The position numbers and the translations under genes were made by a program. This document shows, in pieces, positions 1-10,922 of a DNA stretch of 64,000 bases. This DNA is from Theocolax elegans (lineage: Eukaryota; Arthropoda; Insecta; Hymenoptera; Cerocephalidae). Location: positions 43,046,307-43,110,306 of the forward strand of contig CM047426.1 of the NCBI GenBank assembly GCA_026168455.1, written 5' to 3'. Each line of letters starts with the position of its first letter. Position 1 is the stretch's first letter. The notes below the pieces were generated by a model. The model made no database searches and was not told the origin of the DNA. It saw only the letters and a program-made list of their open reading frames with translations.

Positions 1-622
1 CTCTGCTCGCAGATAACCTCCAAAATGCTGGCGAAAAATACGACCAAATACGGGAAAACCGTCTGCAGCAGGATTTTATTAATTATATTAATTGATGCTG
101 CAGTCGGCTATCATCCCCTCGGCACTCGCTGAAAATTACTCGAGGCCACTTGGTGAGCAAATATGTAATACTACGATAGAGCGAAAGAATAAGCGGCTTT
201 GTACTCACCAAGAGAGAGAGAGAGAGAGAGAGCTACCTCCGGTGATTACATTCCGTTGCGGGACCTTACGCGACATTTTCATATTTTTATCGTTTTGTCA
301 TAATTGTTATTACTATTTTCTTGGTATTATTAATATTCCCCTTTTTATTCACGTTCCTTTTCAGCACGCAGTGCCTGAAGCTGAACGAATACGCTAGATC
401 GATAAGTGATTTTGCGGTTGTAACGGGTAATGCACCGGTAGATCGTGCGTGCGCGGATCGGTTGGTTTGAATCATCAGCGCACTTTCGGGGTGCCGCCTA
501 GGGAGTATAACTAGACAGTGTCGTAACAACCTCTCCCTTCACCTTTGCTTACGCAAGAAAGTGGACCCCGTTACAGTATAGATACAAACTTATATGTAAT
601 AATTATCCAAACTTTTTTTATA
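1..622. other. Unassigned sequence with a GA microsatellite
   Basis: No convincing coding region is visible. A (GA)n run lies at about 211-231. The short open frames here overlap on both strands and show no recognisable motif. The stretch at 400-540 is more GC-rich than its surroundings and could be the edge of an LTR or an untranslated exon, but nothing in the sequence decides this. Confidence 0.5.
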
Positions 623-624
623 TA

Positions 625-1761
625 CACTACCGCTCAAAAGTTTGGGTCCACCTAAATAAAAATTGACCCAACTTCAAAGCGTCATAACTTTGGTGCAAAT
701 AATGCTACAAAAACCTGCTACATACTGTTCAAATGTTAATTTAAAAAGCTTTAAAATGACTTGGTGCAAAAATCTAATTTTTAATTTTTTACTTGCGCAA
801 AAAACCAAAGTTTAAAACTGAAAAACTAAAAAAACAAGTCTCTTTATAAATGCCTGCATTTTTCAGGAAAAAGTGTATTTTTAAATGTTATACAATGTAA
901 ATTAAAGAATTTTTTAAGAGCTTTCGAATGCTTTTTATAAATTTATCCTAGCATCATTTTTAAGGAAGTTACGACAGTTTTTATGCACACAAGCGTTTTT
1001 ATTACTTTTTTTTAAATATTGGAAAATACCAAATAAACAAATTATAGGTTTTTATATAAAAATTAAGCACACACGTATTAAGTGCATAACACATTTAGAG
1101 ATGTCAGTAGTCGAGGTGGTTATATTAATGATATTAAAATTTAAATGTATGTATATATATATAATATAATTAATTTGCCTATTTATACTTACTTACATTT
1201 TGTTATTTTTATCTGAATATCTTTATATAGTTACCTAATATATGAATAAAAAACACTAAAAATATCTTCATTTAAAAATATATTAAAAATTTGAAAACTT
1301 TTTTATCATTCAGAAACACATTATTTGTTTCTTTGGAGTGATCCGATAATATTTAAAACCGCTATGATATTAAAAAAAGTAATAAAAACGCTTGTATGCA
1401 TAAAAACTGTCGTAACTTCCTTAAAAATGATGCTAGGATAAATTTATAAAAAGCATTCGAAAGCTCTTAAAAAATTCTTTAATTTACATTGTATAACATT
1501 TAAAAATACACCTTTTCCTGGAAAATGCAGGCATTTATAGAGAAACCTGTTTTTTTTTAGTTTTTCAGTTTTAAACTATGGTATTTTACACAAATAAAAA
1601 ATTAAAAAATAGACTTTTGTACCAAGTTATTTTAAAGCATTTTAAATTACCTTTCGAATGGTATGTAACAGGTTTTTGTAGCATTATTTGCACCAAAGTT
1701 ATGAAGATTTGAAGTTGGGTCAATTTTTATTTAGGTGAACCCAAACTTTTGAGCGGTAGTG
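625..1761. mobile_element. Palindromic Tc1/mariner-type non-autonomous element
   Basis: The termini read CACTACCGCTCAAAAGTTTG and its reverse complement, and both are followed outward by the dinucleotide TA (623-624 and 1762-1763), the target duplication of Tc1/mariner elements. The inverted arms are long: about 625-1005 pairs with about 1381-1761 with scattered mismatches and small gaps. For example, the block around 885-985 reappears reverse-complemented at 1400-1500. The 375 bp in the centre is AT-rich and carries no transposase. The arm mismatches indicate an old insertion. Family assignment rests on terminus style and the TA duplication. Confidence 0.85.
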
Positions 1762-1763
1762 TA

Positions 1764-3310
1764 TTTTTATTAATTTAAGGGATATAAAGCTGTATTATAT
1801 TATTTTTCTCAATTATAAGTTGCTGGCTAGTTATTAGCTAGTGAATGTTAAAAAATCTGACGAAAATAACATTTGGACTAGCCAGTCACTGCTCCACTCA
1901 CAGTTCAATATATTCACTTGCTATGGACGAGCGAAAAACTGCTGAATATTTCTGCTAATGTACGTTAAAAAAGTTTTTAAAATTTAAAAAAGTTTTCTAT
2001 TTAATTAATTATTCATTACCGAATTGTTAATTCACAATAATCGTTACGATTAGTAAGATATTATGAAGATCATATAAAATGAGGGACAAAGAGTGACCCA
2101 GATTAAAGGTGAAAATAAATACAGTAAATAATACAATTAATAATATTATAAACTAACTTTTAAGTAATATTTTATTAGAAAATTCTATTATTATTAACTT
2201 ATTTGTAACAAATTTATCCGTGGTAGAAATCGCATTCCGTAAGTATTAACCAGATTGTTTTAATAGAATGGGTGTAAAATATGCAAAAAATATGCCCATT
2301 TTTGTCCGATCAATTAAACGCTTTTTCTCCCATTTTATGACCATTTATTAATGTAAATTCCTATTTTTGCCCGTTTGGAGCTTCTAAACATAGATTAAGA
2401 TTTAATCTACTTAAGTGCTATATCTATTAGAAATAGACAAGTGAGAAATATAATAAAATCTCGTTTATCTTTGTAAATATTGGAAATAGCAGAAAGTAGT
2501 TGCTAATCATAGACAAGAAACCACTTGAAACTATACGAATTTTGAAGTTTAATGCTTGCAAAAAGCTGCACACATTATCTGAATGTTTTGAGACATTGAT
2601 AATTCTATTAAGTGTTAATAAAATAAGTGAAAAAGATTTTAAGCACAAAATCTCTGTTATTAATTTTTAATTCTTAGTTCTTAAATTTAAATTTCTATTA
2701 AATATATTAAAATTATAAATAAAATTCAATGGAATAATGTGTAATTTTGTAGAAATAAATTCCACTTCTCTAGAATGCAATTGTGATTCTGGATAGAAAT
2801 AAATGAAAATTTCAAGCTTCTATCCTTGTGATAAAACTCTTTCTCATTATTTTTGCTCATTTATTTGAATAAAATGCTGTTTATGAAAATACTAAATTAA
2901 TAAGCTATTTTTTAGTTTATTTAGCAAAATTCAACTAAAACGGGGCTAAAAATAATTTTGACTGATTTGATTTAGATATGGGAAAAACATACATTTTTTT
3001 TAAAAATATTCATTGACCTCTGATGATAGTAAATTTAGATTTTAAAGCACCTTAAGCGTTAAAAACTGAAAAAATTAAAATAAGTTTAAGATCAAATTTA
3101 TTCTATTGAATGGGCTTGTGAGTTGAAATTAGTATTTCACTGCTATGTATTATCCTTATCTATTTTCTACAAATATCAATATTTTAATAGATTAATTTTA
3201 CTAAAAGCTGCGATGTTTTAAAATATTTAAAGCTAGGTCTATTAGTAATTTTTACTGCTATATAACATAAAATATCATCAATTTGATCCTCACGTAGTGA
3301 TGGGTATATT
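1764..3310. other. AT-rich intergenic DNA
   Basis: There are no sustained open frames and no recognisable RNA gene. The only internal structure I can support is the diverged dispersed repeat at 2430-2700, listed separately. Confidence 0.6.
2430..2700 (+). repeat. Diverged dispersed repeat, unoccupied copy
   Basis: This stretch is recognisably similar to 15180-15363 plus 16690-16790. Shared blocks include AAAATCTCGTTTATCTT / AAAATCGCGTTTATCTT and GCTTGCAAAAAGCTG / GCTCGCAAAAAGCTG. The second copy is interrupted by a 1326-bp element, so this copy acts as the empty-site reference for that insertion. No coding potential is seen. Confidence 0.7.
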
Positions 3311-3398
3311 GGCCCTGAAAAGGGCTGATAGTGGCTCTTAATAGGGCCAATTATGGCTCTAAAAACGGCCGTTTGTGGCGCTAAAAAGGGCCAATTTT
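3311..3398. repeat. 22-bp minisatellite, four copies
   Basis: Four consecutive 22-bp units start at 3311, 3333, 3355 and 3377. Each opens with GGCYCT or GGCGCT, followed after a short A-rich spacer by a GGGC(C) or CGGCC block, so each unit is a small imperfect inverted repeat. Units differ from one another at several positions. Confidence 0.85.
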
Positions 3399-3479
3399 AA
3401 AGAAGCTACTCGAAGAGGCGTCTATTGACTTCCAGCAAAAGCGCATACCTCTTTCTTCATTGACGGCTCTTTCGAGGGG

Positions 3480-3710
3480 GTCTTCATCTTACAGCAAGTT
3501 CTTGGTCACCTCTTCTAGTCGCAGATGACATTCCTACTCCATGCCGACCTCAATCCGGTACACGATCTCCTTAATGTAACCCCACAAGAAATAATCCAAT
3601 TGAGTTAAATCAGGAGATTGTGCAGGCCATTCAATAGGACCATTTCGTCCAATCTACCGATCCGGAAAGCGCTGATTGAGTAAGTCCCTCACTTCAACGA
3701 CGAGATTCTG
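3480..3710 (-). pseudogene. Mariner/IS630-type transposase C-terminal fragment
   Basis: Reading the minus strand, a frame with two or more stops contains NGPIEWPAQSPDLTQLDYFL followed by WGYIKEIVYR. This is the well-known block around the last catalytic Asp of Tc1/mariner/IS630 DDE transposases found in insects (consensus style WPPRSPDLxPLDFFLWG). The fragment has no N-terminus, no DNA-binding domain and no visible TIRs, so it is a dead remnant. It abuts the Polinton remnant to its right. Confidence 0.85.
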
Positions 3711-3800
3711 TACGTAAATTGGGTGTGCCGATAGAAGGCTAAGATAGCCTTCATATCACCAATAGGAAATGTCATACTTGCAGCTTTTACAACAGCACAA

Positions 3801-4240
3801 ATGCATCTCAAACTGTTCGAGTACTTACATACTTTAGGACCTCGGGTTCTATATTACGATACAGATTCAGTGGTGGAGTTGATTGGTACGTCACGTAGTA
3901 GTCTGACAGATGAACTGGCTGATAAGGATCCCGGTACCTACATAAGGACATTTTACGCTTACAAGTGCAGAAAATCAAATGGTAAAGAGGAATGTATATG
4001 TAAGCTAAAGGTTTTCGGCTACATTATGCCAACAGTCAACTAATTAAATTTTCGGCGATTCGTAAAATGATATCCTCACCAGAGACAGAAATAGCGGTTT
4101 ACAATTCGACTATACGGAGAACTATGTTTCACGACGTCATCACGCAACATGAGACGAAAACATGCAAAACCGTGTACTGTAAGCGGAGATGTATAGCGCT
4201 CAACAAAAGTTACACATACGGATATAAGATTGATTAATCA
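3801..4240 (+). pseudogene. Family B DNA polymerase, C-terminal part
   Basis: The frame contains RVLYYDTDSVV at about 3843-3875. YxDTDS is motif C of family B polymerases and supplies a catalytic Asp pair. Downstream, after an in-frame TAA near 4040, the sequence continues with CKTVYCKRRCIALNKSYTYG, resembling the C-terminal end of Polinton protein-primed polymerases. The exonuclease, TPR and motif A regions are absent, so only the last part of a protein of more than 1000 residues remains. In intact elements this enzyme replicates the transposon DNA. Confidence 0.85.
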
Positions 4241-4789
4241 ATGGAACTCGATCTATTCTATAAGGCTACGTAGCAAGAAATGCAAGGGTTATTCGATACC
4301 TCTTGCACACCCTATCTAGATGATATATGTCACGGGTTCTACCGTTTTCCACTTCCAAAGGGGTTATGTTGCTTGGAGAGGGTAAAATATGCTTGGACGC
4401 TGCAATATATAAGAGAACGGTCTTAGTCGATGAGGTACAGTAGCATAAGCTCTTCGATCAGTTCTATAGTTTCACAATTTGTGTCGTCTTTATAAAAGAT
4501 ATATTATATTATTTTTATTCATACTTTGTAAATTTAAAATGTAAATTTTATGTAATATTAAAGACGGATTAGAAAAAGGTCCCGGAGTTGGAGATGAATC
4601 ATCACCACATGGTGTCGACGTTTAAAACGGTCAAGACACATTATAGGTCAAAAATTGTGGCGACTCTAGATGACGAGTTTCAGATATTTTTTCCTTCATG
4701 TATATCCGCAGCTGTCATAAACGATTCAAAGTTTTTTTTTAAATATAATGGAAAGAGCTAATAAATTACAATTGTTCTTAAATTGTAAA
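4241..4789. other. Non-coding gap inside the Polinton remnant
   Basis: No frame here matches a Polinton gene I recognise. The stretch is a mix of degenerate sequence and AT-rich filler, and is probably where polymerase and neighbouring genes were deleted. Confidence 0.4.
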
Positions 4790-5095
4790 GGCAAAAATAA
4801 CATTGAATTTACAACTAAATAGTAAGCAACAAAAAGCGCTGTTACAAACGGGCCATTCGCGATTAGTACGCAATATTTGCGAGTGTGCCTTCAACGTACT
4901 GATTGGTAACGTACCACTAGGAAGGTTTCATTAGTCACGTTTACGCAAGGACACAAACACGCTGTGGAAATTAGCCGAACCTCAAGTGAGTCTGACGAAG
5001 AAAAAAAAGATCACAGTTCCACACGGCGGTTTTTTACCAGCTTTGTTAGCTCCTATAGTCGGTACTTTGTTGGCCAATATAATAAGTAAGTTAAC
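4790..5095 (+). pseudogene. Small Polinton protein with Gly-rich hydrophobic tail
   Basis: One frame reads ALLQTGHSRLVRNICECAFN, then, after a shift, a Lys-rich stretch followed by VPHGGFLPALLAPIVGTLLA. This matches a small basic protein with a glycine/hydrophobic tail that commonly sits next to the integrase in invertebrate Polintons; its function is unknown to me. The stop just after LGRFH and the frame change show decay. The family link is from memory and needs a profile search. Confidence 0.55.
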
Positions 5096-5467
5096 ATGAA
5101 GCACGTCCAAAAAATGGTGCTTGTACCGAACGAATATTTTGAACAACTGCAGAGTACGCTTACGAATGCCAATTATTCGATATTAAAGACGGTTCAAACG
5201 TCCGGTACCCTAATGACCAGGCTTTGTGCTGAAATGAACAATATAGTAATAAGTGGGAACGTTACAGCTCTGTCTTGTTACCTCCATTTTAAGGATAAAG
5301 TGAGAGATAAAAAGGACAATGGTCGTATTCAGAAAAACCATTTCGATGAAGTAAATAATAATAATAGAGCTGTAGACATGGAGGACAATAATAATAATGA
5401 GTCACAACGAACCGAAAAGGAAGATCGAATTGATGCGACTATAATAGAGATAGTACTCACCTCCTAA
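5096..5467 (+). pseudogene. Conserved Polinton protein of unknown function
   Basis: An open frame of 123 codons starts MKHVQKMVLVPNEYFEQL, a start style (KKMVLVP) typical of a Polinton gene located between the small hydrophobic protein and the integrase. The C-terminal third is Asn/Asp/Glu-rich. The frame is uninterrupted but seems shortened, and a related reading in another frame continues to about 5580. Its role is not known to me. Confidence 0.5.
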
Positions 5468-5579
5468 TTCAACAGCTTATGGCAGCGTTGATAAACTTTT
5501 CCACGCTGCCCGTACAAAAAACAATAAACTCTATCGCAAAAGTGTTATCGAATGGCTCAATAGTTACGATGCCTTTAAT

Positions 5580-6518
5580 TTACATCGCACAGTTAGACAG
5601 CGATTCCCGCGTCGTAGTTATAATGTACGTAACTTGGATGATATCTGTGAGGACGATTTGATGGATTTAAGATCTTTAAAAACCTATAACGATGGCTGCA
5701 GGTATATTTTGATTGTCGTTGATGTTTTGAGTAAGTATAGTTGGCTGGAGTCAATAAAGGAAAAGTATTCCAAGAAAATTGTTGATGCCTTTTCCTGCAT
5801 ATTATCGAGAAGTAACGGCCGCAAGCCAATTAATTTACAAAAGGATAAGGGGAAAGAATTTGTCGGAAACGAAATGTAACAACTTTTACGCGCCAACGAT
5901 ATTGCTCACAGGGTAGTATAAAGTCCAGACACAAAGGCTGCCATTGCAGAATGATTGATACGGACAATCAGAGAGCGAGTTTGGCGCTACTTCATCTACA
6001 AAAATACACGGAAATACATCGATGTTTTGCAGAATATTATACACGGTTATGATCAGAATAAACATTCAACGACAAAAATGACACCGACATCCATAACCTT
6101 GTATAATATAAATAAAACGCGGGAAAATTCACAAGAACGATATGAAAATAACGCATCAAAGCGAAGACCCAAGTTCAAAGTCGGTGAGTTAGTGCACGTC
6201 AGTCGTGCCAGAACTGTCTTTGACAAGGGTTACAAGAGTGGATGGACTTTAGAGATTTTTAAAACAGTTCGGATTTCAACCACACGACAACCACCAGTCT
6301 AGTTTTTTCAAGATCTTTCAGAAAAAGACATAGACGGCTACATTTACGCAGAGTAATTAAGTAGAGTCGGCAAGAATATCAATACAGCTTCGTTCGAGGT
6401 ACTGAAAATTTTACGCATCAGATGTACATGTAGTTCAAAAGAGTATTTCGTTAGATGGAAAGGATATCCAGACAAAATCAATTCTTGGGTCAAGGCCACT
6501 CAACTTTCAGAGAAATGA
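5580..6518 (+). pseudogene. Polinton retroviral-like integrase with chromodomain
   Basis: The frame begins around RRSYNVRNLDDICEDDLMDL, where the first catalytic Asp lies (about 5655-5665). It continues with TYNDGCRYILIVVDVLSKY and the second Asp in KDKGKEFVGNEM (about 5845-5875). After a TAA at 5877 it resumes with AIAE, the third catalytic residue, at about 5942-5950, immediately followed by a TGA. A C-terminal chromodomain is visible at about 6399-6515 (EYFVRWKGYPDKINSW). The integrase inserts the linear transposon DNA, and the chromodomain would direct it to modified histones. Several stops and frame changes make it inactive. The TGA at 6516-6518 overlaps the next ATG. Confidence 0.88.
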
Positions 6519-7190
6519 AAGATCAATTTTACACTATTCTACCGAACAATAACAGTATGAATTATTTCTCGGAAAACACTACGACGCATTATATTACTCA
6601 ATTACCGCAACAGATTCGGTTACATTACATTCGGTTTCTGGAAAATTGCATTCACGGAAATTCACTTTCCGCTGGCTTTTCAACACGTGTCAACAGAAAA
6701 TGGAGATAGATCGATTTCACTGAAACATATTCCTTTAACAAGAATCGAGATCGCGTATTCGACCAGGAAATCACAAGGTTATTTCTTCGCTGATTGAAGA
6801 GATAAACAATCTGGAATGTCTAGATAATCATTTGATAGTAAAATTGGAATGTGATGGTTATGTGGCGATCAACCGAGTCTGTGCAGAGAGTACTTGTTCT
6901 CAGTTTAGTCATGAACTTTGTTTATCGGAGAAAGTGCATAAAATTCTCAAGTTTGAAAAAGCTAGATAAGCTATCTTTGTAGGTGATCAATACTCATTTG
7001 AAGGCGATAGACCAATTCGCCTATCTAACGATTTACCATCCATGTTCATGATTTACAGCGACATTTGTGAACTATATGTAACGGGAGATGTTCAATCGCA
7101 ATTATTAAGAGCTGTTTTTATTAATAGCGATAATTACGAATACGGTACTACTAGAATCAAAAGTTTCTCTCATTTCAGCTTATTTTAGAC
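6515..7190 (+). pseudogene. Conserved Polinton protein of unknown function
   Basis: The ATG at 6515 overlaps the integrase stop. The start MKDQFYTILPNNNSMNYFSE resembles the FYxxLPSNxS opening of a Polinton gene that lies between integrase and capsid genes. After stops near 6707 and beyond, the C-terminal part resumes with SMFMIYSDICELYVTGD and LLRAVFI at about 7038-7120, again as expected for this family. The intervening reading is frame-shifted. The position suggests a virion-related protein, but I know of no demonstrated function. Confidence 0.55.
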
Positions 7191-7199
7191 AATCGAAAT

Positions 7200-7821
7200 A
7201 GCTATAAGAGATCAATGTGGTAAATTGATTCTATTCAATTGCAGAACCGTGACGGCAACACTTCATTTCAAGAAAATCGACTAGAAATGAATCGTTGCGA
7301 GGATTACTTCAATAATCAAATCAGTAATGGATATCGAGGAGACAGAGGAGGTCATTACAACGGAGGAGTTGGACACATTTACATCGATTCTATCTACGAA
7401 ACAGGGCATGCTGGTATTGGTTTCTTCCTAGTTGGTGTATTTCGTCGTGTTCTTCCGCTCCTCAGTCGAGGAGCAAAAGCCGTGGGTAGAGAGGCTATTC
7501 GCCCATCAAGGAATCTTTTCGTAATCGTGTGAAGAAATCTGGTCAAGTTTTGATAAAAAAGGCTCAAGAAAAATTGGACAAATTGATGGAGGGGTCGGGG
7601 TATAAAATTTCCCACTATGAAAATCATACTCAATTGCAATTGCTTGGTGCACCTATCACAACATATAAAGGCAGAAAAAAAAAGTGTGAGTAAGAAAAAA
7701 CGTAAGGTGAAAGTGCTACAAGGATGCGAGGTGTAACAAAGCGATGGAAACAAACAACTTCTAAAAGCAAAAAGAAGAGAGGTAGTAGGAAAAAATCGAC
7801 TAGAGGTATTTTTGACAGATA
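7200..7821 (+). pseudogene. Penton-like minor capsid protein
   Basis: The frame contains GHIYIDSIYETGHAGIGFFL followed by VGVFRRVLPLLSRGAKAVG, the Gly-rich signature near the N-terminus of Polinton minor capsid (penton base-like) proteins. It breaks at 7530. A basic C-terminal tail ending KKKRGSRKKSTRGIFDR is recovered in another frame up to about 7821, where it overlaps the start of the major capsid frame. The protein would form the vertices of the predicted virion. Confidence 0.75.
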
Positions 7822-8735
7822 AAGATGGGGCCTTTCTAGACACTCATTCGTGTGAATGTTTAAAGTCGAAGTTATTGTTATTTGACATTCCGCTAACACA
7901 GACTTCAATTGAGGGGTCGCATTGGGTCCAATATAAACCAATATCATCCTTGACCGGTGACTCACCGATTGAATTTGTGATACCCGGAAATAGTGATGAA
8001 TATCTTGATTTGGCTCATACTATGCTCAGTCTCCATGTGAGTGTGAATCCATGAAATCTAATACGACGGAAGATGATGTAGCGAAAGAAAATTGAACGGC
8101 CTTTAGACATTTATCGTGCAGAGTAGCACCAGTTAACAATTTAATGCATTCATTCTTTAATCAAGTGGATGTCTTTTTTAATCAATAACCCGTGTCACCA
8201 CCCAGCAACGCCTAGGTTTACAGAGGATACCTCAAAACTGCTGGTTATATGAACGATATAGCAGACGCAAATAAAGAACTTGTGGAGACACGGAAATTTT
8301 TATCTGTCTAAAAACCTGTAAACATTTCCATATAGATGTATTTAAATAAGAGAAACTTCTAATTAACGGTGTGGAAGTTAGAGTACGTTTGGTACCATCT
8401 CGCGATAATTTTTGTCTAATGGGTCCGACCGATTACTTTTCAGAGCACGTAGAGGAGGCAAACCTTCTAGTACGACAAGTAAAAATCAGCCCAAGTATAT
8501 TATTAGCACATGCTCAATCGCTCTCGAAAACCACGACTGAATATCCCTTAACACGAGTATAAGTCAAAGCTGTCACAATGCATAATGGTATACACGGTGA
8601 AATATTGGATATCATATTGGGTCAGCTACCAAAGAGAATAATTATCGGTTTTATAAATATTGTATATGCAGAGTACGATAATATTTTGGAAATTGATGTC
8701 TTCCGTCAAATTACTGTCGATTTCAGCAGTTGATA
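7812..8735 (+). pseudogene. Polinton major capsid protein (double jelly roll)
   Basis: Three successive pieces are recognisable. The N-terminal piece has LLLFDIPLTQTSIEG and SPIEFVIPGNSDEYLDLAHT at 7855-8020. A second piece at 8365-8562 has VRLVPSRDNFCLMG and KISPSILLAHAQSL. A third at about 8600-8680 has LGQLPKRIIIGFIN. These are in the order and wording of the Polinton major capsid family. Stops and frameshifts separate them, and the second jelly roll is incomplete after about 8700. Confidence 0.8.
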
Positions 8736-8860
8736 AACTTAATTGATAGAGACCGCCACCTTGTGTCACTATCGGCACCGAACGTGTATACACGGATTTA
8801 AAGAGCTTTAGATAATCAGACTGGATCGTACTTTGTGTCTGACAAGGTTTGTATTACAAC

Positions 8861-9370
8861 ATGGTTGTAATTATTGATATTCAGTTCCTTAAAGATAGTA
8901 AACAAAGATACATACCGCAAGACATTGTCATTGCCGCTGTTGACAGTGAATTTAGCAGTCACTGGATCACAGGCACCAATAGTTGCACTGGAGTATCTCG
9001 ACGAAGACATACGAATACAGAATAGCAGGTTAAATCAATATCAACACGGACTGGATTACTTTGACGGCGAGGTGACTTTGAAGACAGTTAAAAAGATTTT
9101 ATGGCAACTTATGAAAAGTGTGCGGAAAATATATGTGGAGATAACAATAAGAGATTGATACTACAAAAAAGTGTTCATCGACAAATTTTAAACCTTGAAT
9201 ACGATCAGAATTGCCCACCTTTCAATAAATTATCATCCGTCTTATATTTTATGTATCACGCTGTCAAAACTTGTTTAAAAAATTATAGCTGTGCTTTAAA
9301 TACCACGTATAGATTAAACTCGTGGTTGACTTATCACACATTAACAAAGACTATCAACACTACAAACAAA
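8861..9370 (+). pseudogene. Uncharacterised Polinton-associated protein
   Basis: The ATG at 8861 begins MVVIIDIQFLKDSKQRYIPQ, then HGLDYFDGEVTLK, and after a frame change CPPFNKLSSV and CALNTTYRLNSWL. I recall this pattern (a short beta-rich start, an HGLxWFDG block, then Cys/His pairs) from uncharacterised insect proteins near Polinton genes. I cannot assign a function. At least one frameshift (about 9100) breaks it. Confidence 0.4.
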
Positions 9371-9387
9371 ATTCATCATGAACAGTC

Positions 9388-9591
9388 TACAAATACTGAA
9401 GAATTTGTCGAAATTCCGTTCACATACTGTAGGTGTATTTTCGGTGCCAATCAGACACCCCAAGTGTGAACGAAACCGACAGCGTTCGTGCTAAACACGG
9501 ATGATCGTACAAAATCTGGTATGCATTGGGTTGCTGTATACGTCGATAAATCATGCAATGGTTTTTATATCGATAGTTTTATTTATTTATT
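9388..9591 (+). pseudogene. Adenain-like cysteine protease fragment
   Basis: In one frame the reading is AFVLNTDDRTKSGMHWVAVY followed by GFYIDSF. This is the block carrying the catalytic His (in GxHWVAxY) and the following acidic/Asp region of adenovirus-type maturation proteases encoded by Polintons. The catalytic Cys region is missing because recognisable sequence stops at about 9591. The enzyme would process capsid precursors. Confidence 0.75.
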
Positions 9592-9599
9592 TCCTATCC

Positions 9600-10440
9600 A
9601 CCTATTCCTTCTCTTGTAGTAATAACATTATTTTCACTCAATAATCAAAATAAAATATAACAATAGCCAAGAATTAAATGCATTGTGTAAATTTAGTTAA
9701 GAGAACGTAAAGATTGAAGCGAGAGTAACGTCAGCTGATGATTTATCGCGCTGAGATCGCGAATTCCTCATAACAAACACCCGAGACGCCCATGTGTCCG
9801 GAATTTGTAAAGTCAACTACTCGTGGTATTCTGAGTAAACCATCTTCATATTTGATAAAAAAGAATGCTTGCACATTAACGAGAAATAGCTATTGTTGCC
9901 ACAAACTTCTTTTTGTTCTGTATACGCTGACGCATATTTACAAGTACACAGATGTAGTCACAATAATATTTGTAACCTCCCATTCTCTTGATTAAATATT
10001 AACCGAGCCCCAGTATTCGTACATCCGTTCGCGAGTTCAATTAAAATTTCTCAGTAGGTATTGGTACACCATACAATCAACATCATAGAATTCGAATCTT
10101 CCAGTTTGCCCTTCTTCCCTCCCGCAGTATTGCATCATTGTCCCCCTATCCTTTATTTCTCCCACCGTTATTACCCCTTCCTTAGCTGGTACCACCTATT
10201 ACTCCTCTTAACTACTCCCACCATCTTTATCACCACCCCTCGCTATGAAGAGACAAACAGGACCCAGGAGTGGGGGTTTCTGGAATCTCCCCATAGCGAG
10301 CGGATAACTACTGATGTATTATTAGGTAAATTATTTTTATTAAATTTATAAAAAATTTAAAATAATTTTTCTATTAATTGTTCTTACAAAATAACATAAT
10401 TAGCAAAATACAATTCAAATAAATAATGTTTGGGTTAGGC
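9600..10440. other. Non-coding gap with a small hairpin
   Basis: No gene is recognised. A hairpin with arms CGCTATG (about 10241) and CATAGCG (about 10293) lies in an otherwise pyrimidine-rich stretch. No packaging ATPase can be found here, although it would be expected near the protease in a full Polinton. Confidence 0.45.
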
Positions 10441-10466
10441 TAGGAAGTAGTAAATTCTTTGACAGC

Positions 10467-10922
10467 TACGATGTCACGACAGAAAACGACGTTAAGGACA
10501 CCATTAACCGCGAATTCGGGAACAACGCAGAAAGAAGGGTACATTTTTTTGGGTCTAACGCCCGAGGCTTGGCCCTTGCGGTATGCGACTTTGACGCGAG
10601 GGACGCGAACGCGATTCTTAAAAACGGAAAAATAATAATCGGTTGGGTCTATTGCCGCGTGAGACTTAGGCTTCGCGCACCTAGGTGCCGCAAATGCCTC
10701 GGATATGGACATATTAAAAAAGACTGCAAAGGATCGGATAGACACCGGTGTTGCTGGCAATGTGGCCGAGAGGGGTACGATGCACGGGCGTGCAAAAACA
10801 CACCTGATTGCTTCCTCTGGCATAAGAAGGACAACAAGTGCCTCGCACACGTCGCTGGTTCAGGCACATCTGTAGCATTTAAGGCAGCACTGACGATGAC
10901 GAAGACAATAAAATGCCGGTAA
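10467..10922 (+). pseudogene. R1-like ORF1 (gag-like) C-terminal part
   Basis: The frame carries CCHC zinc knuckles: CRKCLGYGHIKKDC at about 10689-10730, CWQCGREGYDARAC with Tyr in place of the His at about 10752-10793, and a third Cys-rich remnant CFLWHKKDNKCLAH in which a Cys has become Trp. ORF1 proteins of R1-clade elements bind the element RNA. The coding frame extends upstream of the first ATG (10569) to about 10467, so the N-terminus is lost. It ends at 10922, overlapping the start of the ORF2 reading. Confidence 0.85.

Larger units (their letters stand above)
3790..9600 (+). mobile_element. Decayed Polinton/Maverick DNA transposon
   Basis: A set of plus-strand gene remnants characteristic of Polintons lies here in series: protein-primed family B DNA polymerase, two small conserved proteins, retroviral-like integrase with a chromodomain, a conserved unknown, penton-like minor capsid, double-jelly-roll major capsid and adenain-like cysteine protease. 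Complete elements are usually 15-20 kb, so this copy of under 6 kb has large internal losses. I see no packaging ATPase and no terminal inverted repeats. Every gene carries stops or frameshifts, so the element is not autonomous. Confidence 0.88.

Noticed and set aside
7394..7965. Long minus-strand frames opposite the penton-like gene
   Set aside because: They are antisense to a motif-bearing plus-strand reading and have no recognisable content.
9600..10440. Packaging ATPase of the Polinton
   Set aside because: I searched for Walker A/B motifs in all frames by eye and saw none.
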